A program made the position numbers and the translations under genes. The notes under the pieces are model-generated. The model ran no database searches. It saw only the letters and a list, made by a program, of their open reading frames with translations, and was not told where the DNA came from. Positions 20,875 to 27,850 of a DNA stretch of 27,850 bases are shown one piece after another; the first letter of the stretch is position 1, and each line of letters starts with the position of its first letter. Source of the stretch: Haplomitrium mnioides. Lineage: Eukaryota > Marchantiophyta > Haplomitriopsida > Calobryales. The stretch spans positions 1-27,850 of the forward strand of contig JBNGIS010036671.1 of NCBI GenBank assembly GCA_049999725.1, read 5' to 3'.

Positions 20875-21324
20875 ATGGTTGATTCTGGAGCCTTACTACG
20901 AGTGAAGAAGCTTGCTCCAGAGGCAATTGTGCCATCTAGAGGCTCACCACACATCGTTGGTTACGATCTGTCCAGTGCGTATGATACTGTAGTCCCTGCA
21001 CGGGGGAAAGCCTTGGTGAAGACCGAGCTCTCCATTGACATTTCAATTGGCATGTATGTGTGTGTTGCCCCTCGACTAGGTTTAGCCTGGAAACACTCTA
21101 TTGACGTAGGAGCAGAAGTGATTGATGCTCATTATATGGGACCTGTCGGCGTCATTCTCTTCAATCACGCCGATGTGGATTTCACAGTCAAACGTGGAGA
21201 CCGCATCGCCCAGCTCATCCTGGAATTGATAGTCACTCATGAGGTCGTTGAACTGGAGGAGTTGGATGCGACCATCAAATGGGAAGGCAGCTTTGGATCC
21301 AATGGCGTCAGGGTTACGCTTTAG
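20875..21324 (+). CDS. dUTPase, intronless, possible retrocopy
   Basis: dUTP nucleotidohydrolase converts dUTP to dUMP and pyrophosphate, keeping uracil out of DNA; the family works as a homotrimer. From the first ATG at 20875 the protein has 149 residues, about the size of the catalytic core plus a short lead. An in-frame TGA at 20836 blocks upstream extension except for non-ATG starts. All five family motifs are visible in order: GYDLSSA (I), APRLGLAWK (II), VIDAHYMGPVGVILFNH (III), GDRIAQLI (IV) and FGSNGV (V). The wording is closest to plant cytosolic dUTPases. Departures: motif II has Leu where the conserved Ser sits (21076-21078), motif III has His in place of the second Asp although the catalytic Asp (21124-21126) and Tyr (21133-21135) remain, and the Gly-rich part of motif V is altered. 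No intron and a downstream A14 suggest a retrocopy; capture by a retroelement is the alternative. The frame is intact but activity is uncertain. Confidence 0.85.
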   Translation: MVDSGALLRVKKLAPEAIVPSRGSPHIVGYDLSSAYDTVVPARGKALVKTELSIDISIGMYVCVAPRLGLAWKHSIDVGAEVIDAHYMGPVGVILFNHADVDFTVKRGDRIAQLILELIVTHEVVELEELDATIKWEGSFGSNGVRVTL

Positions 21325-21597
21325 AAGCCGATAATTGCTTCCTAGTGATTAGACGAAGATCAGCTGGAGATGTGGCCCTTCTCAAACATTGAAAGAAAAA
21401 AATTTGTGATAGCAGTGCATGTTGGCGGATTCTGAACCAAGCTTTGAACAGTTGACATATTGCAACATTTGCATCACAACTCAATGCAGTAAAAACACAT
21501 ATTCTGAACCAAGCTTTGAACAATTGACATATTGCAACATTTGCATCACAACTCAATGCAGTAAAAACACGTATTAGTTCTGTAAAAAAAAAAAAAA
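21325..21597 (+). other. Putative 3' UTR with A14 tract
   Basis: After the dUTPase stop there is a 260-bp non-coding stretch ending in fourteen A residues (21584-21597). No AATAAA is seen close upstream. The layout fits a reverse-transcribed mRNA tail but also a simple A-run. Confidence 0.4.
21429..21572. repeat. 72-bp tandem duplication
   Basis: Two 72-bp copies (21429-21500 and 21501-21572), starting attctgaaccaagctttgaa and ending gtaaaaacac plus two bases, differ at only about two positions. This is a recent duplication inside the putative 3' UTR of the dUTPase unit. Confidence 0.95.
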
Positions 21598-21676
21598 GAT
21601 TTTCCACTAGAAAGTCATCCGAAGCCAAGAGGAGAAGACAGACTTCTCCATCTGATTCAGAGCTGGGTATCGGGGG

Positions 21677-21748
21677 AAAAAGGTCTCGACATTGCTGGGA
21701 AAGAAAGCACAGAAAAAGGTCTCGATATTGATGGGAAAGAAAGCGCAG
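21677..21748. repeat. 36-bp tandem duplication
   Basis: Two 36-bp copies of aaaaaggtctcgayattg...gaaagaaagcrcag lie head to tail, with about three differences. Confidence 0.9.
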
Positions 21749-21749
21749 A

Positions 21750-22700
21750 TTGGCGATGGAAAGCTTTTGATCGCTGCTGAAGATTTTAAAAGAAGAGATG
21801 GAGAGGCCCACTATAAGCTTTGAACCTGTTATGAGAGTTGCTTCACCTCTGCATTCGACCTTGGAGCACGAACTGTGAAGCTAAAGGCTTCGCCGGTTTC
21901 TCCTCATGTGACTTTGATGTTGAGTGCACATTGAATATGAGAGGTAGGTTGAAGTGTGGCTGCAATCATCAAACACAACAAATTCTACAAAGTGTACCAA
22001 CTGTAAGTACTCAATACAAAATATATTGGAATTCTCCTCACTCTTTACTCCAAATGCTCTCACACAAATCCCTCTTGCTCTCACCCTTCTAACTCTCAAC
22101 ACACTCCTCACTCTATGAAAGACTACTCCTCAAGTGCTTGCCTTCCAATGAGTCTTCGAAGTAGCTCCTCCAAGAGCTCCTCCAAGCGCTTCTCCAAAGG
22201 TCTCTCACAACTCTCAAAACTAAAATCTCCAAATGAAAAACCAAATCCCAACTCAAGCTCAACCTTCCTCTCCTCCTCCTTATATACTAGTCTAGATAAT
22301 TACTAGGAGTAAAACTAAATATTCTATCACCCTAGATAAAGAATCTATGGTGATTATCTCTCTAATTATTAATTCCTACAAGTGCTCCTCAAGTATCTCC
22401 ACCTTTTGTTTTCTTGGTCAATTTGCCTGTACTATACCTTGTTGGAAAGCTTGTCAAGTAAGCTTTCTACCCATATAATAGTATTTGTATTTTCTAATTT
22501 GTAGATACTCTCTGTTTTGGCTTTTACGTAGCTCACTTTTGTAACTTTGACCGGTTATAACTTCCGGTTTACAAGAGCTTTTTCACTTCTGTAAATTGGT
22601 ACTAATTACTTAAGCACTATTATATCCCTGTATAAAATATCAGCTTCTAAACATTTCTAATAAGAACACAATTTACTCTGTACTCAATTCTATACATATT
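21750..22700 (-). promoter_or_regulatory. Minus-strand promoter/LTR-like block
   Basis: On the minus strand a TATATAAG box (plus 22279-22286) is followed by a purine-rich leader (GGAGGAGGAGAGGAAGG...) that continues for about 250 bases. This is the arrangement of a plant LTR or core promoter. Plus-strand frames here (22115-22306) are Ser/Lys-rich readings of that leader. No second copy, PBS or downstream gag was found on the minus strand, so it may be a solo LTR or a fragment. Confidence 0.35.
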
Positions 22701-23657
22701 AAAGAAAACCGATCAAATCTATGTTTCTCCTCATAACTTCTAAGTCTTCTCCATACTTCATCAAAGTGCATCCCCTGCTATGATAGGGGTTTAAGCACAT
22801 TTAAATCTTCACAAAACCATCCCATGCCTTCACAGAACGTGAAGCAAGGCATCTTCCTTTTCACTCCTTTGGTTAAGTGTTCTCTTTGTTAACAACTTAT
22901 TTTTTCCTTTGCCATTGCAACTGTGATCGTTGGTGCTAGTACTGTCTTGCCCATCGGGGGCATCTTCATTAGGGAGGAAGTGAAACAAGAATCAACAAAA
23001 TGTCCCCTAGTGAAGCAAGAAACGTTTCCATTGTCATGTGGCTCTTTGATATGACTATACTGGTGGTGGATCTAATCAGAAAATAAGATCTAACGCAGGC
23101 CCAGCCACGAAACAGATGGGATTCATCCTGACTCCACTCCACCTTCGTGTTACCCCTACATTCAACCTGTCTCAAAATCTGCGTGGCTGTTGCGTCCGCC
23201 CCTACACCTCACCAATTTTGCCTATTCAATCCTTGACTGAGACGGCCTGAAATCTCCTTGCAGCATTGTAATAGGTCAGTGAGAAGAGGAAGTGAAAGCG
23301 CAAGACCAGGGTGAGTGCTCTGGATTTTCTTCAGTGATTGAGAGGTTTTTGATTCTTTGCTCTGCGTCATTGGGAGCTGCAATTCAGGAGCATTGGAGAG
23401 CTGCATTTTGATCCTCCTACAAGAGAACCTCGAGAAAGATCATCGAGGACACCTTCAGATATCATTCTTGTCTCTGGATCTGTAATCTCTGCCCTGGCTA
23501 CGGGAATGTGCAATCTTAAAATCTGCCCGCCATGATGGAGTTTAGACATTAAGGAAGAGCCAGACCTGTACAAGAATCTAAGTTGCTTGTGGGTTGAGAG
23601 TATACCGATCAGATCTGTTGCAAGATCTGATATGAATGAGAGGAATGTGCTTCCACC
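22701..23657 (+). other. Possible E3 leader, no gene seen
   Basis: Moderate-GC sequence without domains lies directly upstream of the E3 gag start. It could be the 5' LTR/leader of E3. I could not find a matching copy downstream, since the window ends inside foreign sequence. Confidence 0.35.
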
Positions 23658-24382
23658 ATGAGTGATGAAGATCATAACACTCGTCTACCACCACATTATC
23701 ATCTGCAAAGTGATTCTCGTCCAGTAGAGGCTATTCCCTTGCAATCACACCTTATAGACGACAGTACACATAGGCTTTGCCTTCCAGTTCTAGAAGTGAG
23801 GGAATTCAGTCTCCTGCATCTGGTTTAGTTGGGCATCATTCCGTTATTGGATTTGGGATAGCAATACCACACCAGATTCCAACACCAATCAGATCACTAC
23901 TAGTAAATCTACCAACATACACCATGGAGGTAAGTTCAGGTGGCAGGATTGAGAAGTTCATCGGCCATTCTGGCACTATCACTTTGCGGGAGTTTAAGCA
24001 AACATTTGATACTGTGATTGCTGAGTTAGAGCTCAAGTATGGTGACAAGTTCACCAATGCATTTGCATTCAAGCAAATGGGCCGGTACGTCCATCATGAG
24101 GCATTGGATGTGTATCAGCAGCACTCAGCTCGATTGTTGAGCACCATTCAGGTTACTAACCCATGTTATGCAGCTGTTATTGATGGTGTCCAGCAAACTG
24201 CTTTACAAGCTGCCATTGCGGCCCACAATGCTACACCTCCTACTAATTCGCCTACAGCTGCTCCTACCATTGTGAATGTGACTCCAACAGAGCTTGCACT
24301 AGCTACAACAGGCATCGTGCCTATGCTGGTTGCTCCTATTGTCACTGATCCGATAAGTAAATTTTTCCAAATTCTGGAATAG
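23658..24382 (+). pseudogene. E3 gag, N-terminal and capsid-like part
   Basis: An ATG at 23658 in good context (caccatgag) opens a frame that shifts near 23770 into the main gag frame, which is then open to TAG 24380-24382. The protein has a Pro/Ser-rich lead, a segment 'RIEKFIGHSGTITLREFKQ' typical of gag N-terminal capsid (F-x-G followed by helices), and an Ala/Thr/Pro-rich linker. The same frame resumes straight after the TAG. It would form the particle shell. The family resembles plant Ty3/gypsy gag but I cannot name the lineage. Confidence 0.65.
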
Positions 24383-25078
24383 GAGTTCCCAGTGAAGAGT
24401 TCAGAGAAAATCTTGCAGGTGGCTACCTTCAATCGACAAAAGGATGAGACTCTCAAAATGCTCTATCGAAGGCTTCTCAAATTGAAAGAGGATAGACAGA
24501 GCATCACTAATCTGGAAGCTACGCACCGTTACATACGTGCTTTGGAAGGTAATAAAGACCTTCACTCTCAGGTTCTTCAACGAGTGTTCTCTGAATATGG
24601 TGATTCTTACACACTACTGGATGTGTATAACGCTGCAAAGAGGTTTGAACTAGCCCATGCACACTATGCAGCAAGCATGGCAAGACCACAAGCTCATCAC
24701 AGAACTCAGATTCAGGTCCTAGCTCCCACAAGGTCCAATCAACAGCCAATTCGAAACAAGAATTTTCATACTGCTACTGCGCTAGTACTATTTTGTAATT
24801 ATTGTGGTAATACAAACCACAAGGCTAATGATTGTGACATTCTTGCTGATGACCTGTCATGTAAATTTTGTGGGAAATCTGGTCACTTGGAGGCTGTCTA
24901 TTTTGCTAAATATCCAGAGCGACGACAACTACGTCGCCATGCCTCTCCAACGGTTGCTGCCCCAGTGAAGAAGACCTCTACATCTGCAACACCCTCCAAC
25001 ACTAAGGGTGCTGGTCCCAACAAGAATGCTAAGAAGAAAGAGCACCAGAAAGCTCAAAAGGAAGCATTCCAAGCATAG
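24383..25078 (+). pseudogene. E3 gag, C-terminal capsid and nucleocapsid
   Basis: Same frame as the upstream gag. The helical part includes 'ETLKMLYRRLLKLKEDRQ', a retrotransposon gag hallmark region. Knuckle 1, CNYCGNTNHKANDC (24794-24835), is a complete C-x2-C-x4-H-x4-C. Knuckle 2 (24860-24901) starts CKFCGKSGH, but its final Cys is Tyr, which a single G-to-A change (TGT to TAT) explains. A Lys-rich tail follows, ending at TAG 25076-25078. RNA-binding by knuckle 2 should be lost. Confidence 0.8.
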
Positions 25079-26571
25079 ACCACACAAGTGCAAGCATTAA
25101 CCAATGCAGTGGAGACTTTAACCGCTCAACTTGCTAGCTTGAAGGGCAAATCTTCTCAACCAGCCAGCTCAATTCAATTTGTTGGTGGTTCCAGTGTTCC
25201 TGAGAATGTATCCCTTCCCATATCATTCTATCAGTTGCCCTCTGATGTGCTAGGTTGTGAGAGGGTTCCCATTGCAACAGATCACTCAATAGAGCTTTCT
25301 GCTTCATTTTGTCGTTCATATTTTGCTTATCAAGAGGCTAGTGTAGCCACACGTGGAGCTACCAAGAGGCAAGTGGTTCAGAATGATGGTTTGGCTTCTA
25401 GTCCTACACCTACAATACAGCAAAGAGGTGCTCGGGCAGTATTACCTCAGTCTTTCAGGCCACTTACTCCCACTACAGAAGCCTCATTGTTGGCAAGAGG
25501 AGAAACATTTAGCGCTTCTACACCTATGGTGCATCAAGGAGGAGAACCAGGTCAGCATTTATCAGAGACAACTAGTCCTTTGGCAAAGTATCCTACTTCA
25601 GATCTAGCACATAGGGTTCTTACAACACCCTTGTTCAGTTGTCAGGATTTGAATTTTCATATTACAGATGTCATTAAATTGCTGGAAAGCAATCTTATAT
25701 CGACTTCTAGTTCATCCGTAGTCCCTGTGACAGTTGTAGTGGAAGCTGGAACTCCTGTAATGAGTCAGCCTTTCACTTGGTCACATGCACTTGATGGTGT
25801 TACATGCATTTCTGATACTGGAAACCAAGGTGATCCTTCTGGTTTTGTCACCAGGGCCACATTTGGTCACCATATTCCTACTCAATCACTGGTAGATAAG
25901 CTTCTTGGCAATTCAGTTGTGGATACTAACACTCTGCATCTGGTATCCCACAATATGCCCAAGATTGTTCCTAGTGACAGGAATCTGGTGGCTACAACAG
26001 TGGTGTTTGTTGACAATGTGAATTCAGCAGTACAAGTGGAAGGACACACTCCCAAAGTGGTGATGCTAGACACTGGAGCACAACCAGTGATCATAGGTGT
26101 TCAGTTTGCCAAGAAAATTGGACTACTTGACACCAATCTCCAAAAATCAATGTGGCAGATTCGCACTGCCAGTGGTGTTGTGGAAGAAGTGTTGGGTGAA
26201 AGCTCGACATTGCTCACCCTTGCTTTCAATCAAGGCACAATTAAGGCTCTGGAATTTCAGGTCAAATGTTTAGTCACTAATGCTACCAGCTATGACGTAC
26301 TCATTGGGCAGGAAGCCTTGTTTCCCCCAGGTTTCACCATTGATAACTAGTTTGAGCATGCATATTACCGTGTTGATTGGCAGACAGATGGCCTACACTT
26401 GGGCTATATTCCACTGGACCTACATGGTGCGCACACTCTCATGGCCCACTTATGTGTTCTGAAAGATGTGAATACAGTTTCCTATGTCAATCATCCATTA
26501 CACAATTGGATTGAAGAAGATGAGGAAGAGCACACTGTGACAAAAGCCAATGAGAGTACACTAGACCAGAG
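25079..26571 (+). pseudogene. E3 linker and retropepsin
   Basis: Same frame, open from 25079 to TAG 26348. A short coiled start (ALTNAVETLTAQLASL) is followed by about 290 residues of Ser/Thr/Pro-rich linker with no known domain. The retropepsin has the canonical active site VVMLDTGAQPVIIG (DTG at 26069-26077), a flap-like region and SYDVLIGQEAL near 26290, the second conserved strand. This is the best preserved protease of the three elements. After the TAG the frame continues about 220 bases with aromatic-rich sequence, so the stop is internal. It ends near 26570 where the frame slips into the methyltransferase. The long linker is unusual. Confidence 0.8.
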
Positions 26572-27417
26572 GTGTTACATAAGCTACAGGCTGCTCATGA
26601 GCCTCTCAAAGCTGCCATGCATAAGCTTGAGAGCATGAAGAGCCATGGTGAACCTGTTACTCCAATTTTACAACAACCCATTGTGTGGAGTCCACCTTCA
26701 GATGGCATTACCCTTCTGGAACCATTTGGAGGCATTGCTACAGGTTTGGAGGCATTGTTGCAATCTGGATTGGTACTTAAGCGGTATTTCTATGTGGACA
26801 TAGATCCTTGTGCCAGGCAGGTGGTAGAGTCTCGTATGTTGGAATTTTCCAAGAGGTTTCCACAACAATTTCCTCCTAGTGCATGGAAGTCCAGCTTCAC
26901 CTATTTCCCTTCAGATGTTCAGTTGATCCAACAGCAACACATTGTGCTTCTTGGCTCTTTGGATCTTATCATTGCAGGATGGGAATGTCAAGGACTGTCC
27001 GCTGCTGGTTCTGGTTTAGGGTTAGCTGATAGCAGGTATGGCCTTTTCAGGGACATGGTTCAGGTCTTGACATGGGCCCAGACATGCTACCCTGCTGTTG
27101 GCTACATCATGGAGAACACACCAGCTCAGTTTGATAAAAGGGCAACAGTGTGAGAGGATTTTGTGCTAATTCAGCACTACCTAGGTGCTCCACTCCTTCT
27201 GGATGCAGTGCATTGTGGGTCTTATGCACATCGATTACACAATTTTTGGACCAACCTTGCCCCTGTTGCCTTGTTGGAGTTGGCTTTACATTACACTGTT
27301 CGAGATCCTACACTACATGTGGGTGGCATTCTGGATTCAGATAGCTCTTGCCAACCAGTTACAAGGCGAGAGGCACCACCTTGGTACCCTGCCAACCAAG
27401 TTGGCCAACCACAAGTG
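26572..27417 (+). pseudogene. DNMT3-like cytosine-5 DNA methyltransferase domain in E3
   Basis: This enzyme family moves methyl from S-adenosylmethionine to carbon 5 of cytosine. Motifs appear in the ordinary order, so it is not the permuted DRM type: motif I EPFGGIATGLEAL (26719 on) for SAM binding, an acidic YVDIDP (motif II) about 20 residues later, motif IV AGWECQGLSAAG with the catalytic Cys at 26986-26988, motif VI MENTPAQ with the Glu at 27112-27114, and a motif VIII-like HRLHNFWTNLAP near 27228. The spacing and the GIATG and FWTNL wording are closest to DNMT3. Motif IV has Glu where Pro normally precedes Cys. A TGA at 27151-27153 breaks the frame between motifs VI and VIII, and the frame continues after it. 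Motifs IX and X are missing because the sequence changes at 27416. The frame relation to the protease upstream (one-base slip, no own ATG at the start) indicates a polyprotein part and not an independent gene. This copy is inactive. Confidence 0.82.
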
Positions 27418-27530
27418 TAATGATCACTAACTTTAGTAAGTTATGGCTACAAATAACGTGAGATATAATGTCAACTATGTCTAGAAAGACATTACTAAGT
27501 TAGAGTAGCAAAAAGAGATTGCTATTATAG

Positions 27531-27680
27531 AGAGTGGGACACGTGGCAAGAGGAGAAAAAGTCAACGAATTAAAGTGAAAGAGGAAGTCTAGATAAGGAC
27601 ATGTGGCAAGCGGAGAATTAAAGTAAAGAGAATGTTCTAAAGATAAGGACACGTGGCAGAAGCAGAATTAAAGTAAAGGG
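27531..27680 (+). repeat. Three tandem G-box-bearing units
   Basis: Three related units carry ggacacgtggcaag, ggacatgtggcaag and ggacacgtggcaga, with CACGTG or CATGTG at 27540, 27600 and 27650. Each is followed by an 'aattaaagt(g/a)aa' segment. The ACGTGGC core is the bZIP/ABRE G-box of plants. Confidence 0.8.
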
Positions 27681-27684
27681 TGGT

Positions 27685-27800
27685 CCAATCAGAGCGAGAA
27701 AAAGAAGAGGGGTCCAATGAGAAGAGGATAGAAAAGGAACCAATAAGGTTCCTCCACCTATGTAAGCAAGGACTTTTCTATCAAGTATATAAAGAAGGGA
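27685..27800 (+). promoter_or_regulatory. CCAAT and TATA promoter
   Basis: CCAAT occurs at 27685, 27715 and 27740, followed by TATATAAA at 27786-27793, about 40-100 bp downstream. Transcription would start near 27820, heading out of the window. With the G-box repeats upstream this is a complete plant-type promoter. Confidence 0.75.
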
Positions 27801-27850
27801 GAGTGCCTTGTTTGGCATCTCTTACCTTGGGGGTTTTTGAAGTCTTTGTG

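Larger units (their letters stand above)
23658..27417 (+). mobile_element. E3: LTR-type retroelement carrying a DNA methyltransferase
   Basis: An ordered plus-strand polyprotein remnant: gag, two CCHC knuckles (second damaged), aspartic protease, linker, then a DNMT3-like cytosine-5 methyltransferase domain. gag and protease share one frame broken by three TAG codons (24380, 25076, 26348). The methyltransferase lies one frame over after a slip near 26570 and has one TGA. RT, RNase H and integrase are not in view: the coding sequence is cut at about 27416 by an LTR-like sequence. Neither LTR of E3 is identified, so the element limits are those of the recognisable coding region. Confidence 0.75.
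27416..27850 (+). mobile_element. LTR-like sequence inserted in the methyltransferase, runs off the window
   Basis: Begins tgtaatgatcactaac, right where methyltransferase homology stops, and has the content of a promoter-bearing U3/R region. acaag (27411-27415) would be the left target duplication. The right end is outside the window, so a single LTR, a complete element or a host promoter cannot be told apart. Confidence 0.5.

Noticed and set aside
22115-22306. 63-codon Ser/Lys-rich plus-strand frame
   Set aside because: It is the complement of a purine-rich leader downstream of a minus-strand TATA box; repetitive tcc/agc codons explain it.
22701-27850. Paired LTRs bounding E3
   Set aside because: I compared the promoter at 27416-27850 with the region upstream of the E3 gag and found no matching stretch.

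Overview
The window looks like repeat-dense nuclear DNA of a land plant, most likely a large-genome lineage outside the flowering plants (fern, lycophyte, bryophyte or gymnosperm). The evidence is nested LTR retrotransposons, a dUTPase that reads like the plant cytosolic enzyme, a DNMT3-like (unpermuted) cytosine methyltransferase domain, plant-type TATA/CCAAT/G-box promoter blocks and a 100-N scaffold gap. I see no intact host gene with introns, no tRNA or rRNA gene and no CRISPR array. The species placement is inference.

Layout. 1-6750: AT-rich decayed repeat DNA with three short tandem arrays (52, about 38 and 24 bp periods) built on palindromic cores, one promoter-like block (TATA at 3171) and scraps of broken coding sequence. 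6752-8336 and 14867-16440: a GC-rich, purine-rich block, probably LTR plus leader of a second retroelement (E2), split by a complete nested element. 8337-14866: element E1 on the minus strand, a 6.5-kb Ty3/gypsy-type element with two 1.4-kb LTRs, candidate PBS and PPT, broken gag, a retropepsin with an altered active site, and a reverse transcriptase that ends just before the 3' LTR with no RNase H or integrase. 16978-19440: E2 gag and protease on the plus strand, one unshifted frame broken only by TAG/TAA stops. 20875-21324: an intronless dUTPase ORF followed by about 260 bp and an A14 tract, with minisatellites on both sides. 22000-22700: a minus-strand promoter/LTR-like block. 23658-27417: element E3 on the plus strand, gag, zinc knuckles, retropepsin and then a DNMT3-like cytosine-5 DNA methyltransferase domain. 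27416-27850: a new promoter/LTR-like sequence that cuts the methyltransferase off before its C-terminal motifs.

How the parts relate. E1 is a younger insertion into E2-associated repeat DNA; a degenerate target-site duplication (acgg/acag) and the interrupted roughly 163-bp repeat both support the boundaries. None of the three retroelements has a full pol in view, so all copies here look non-autonomous or truncated. The most interesting item is E3: a retrotransposon polyprotein that carries its own DNA methyltransferase, lying in a region whose nonsense mutations are nearly all of the C-to-T type expected from methylated cytosine. The dUTPase, an enzyme that keeps uracil out of newly made DNA, is either a host retrocopy or a second cargo gene.
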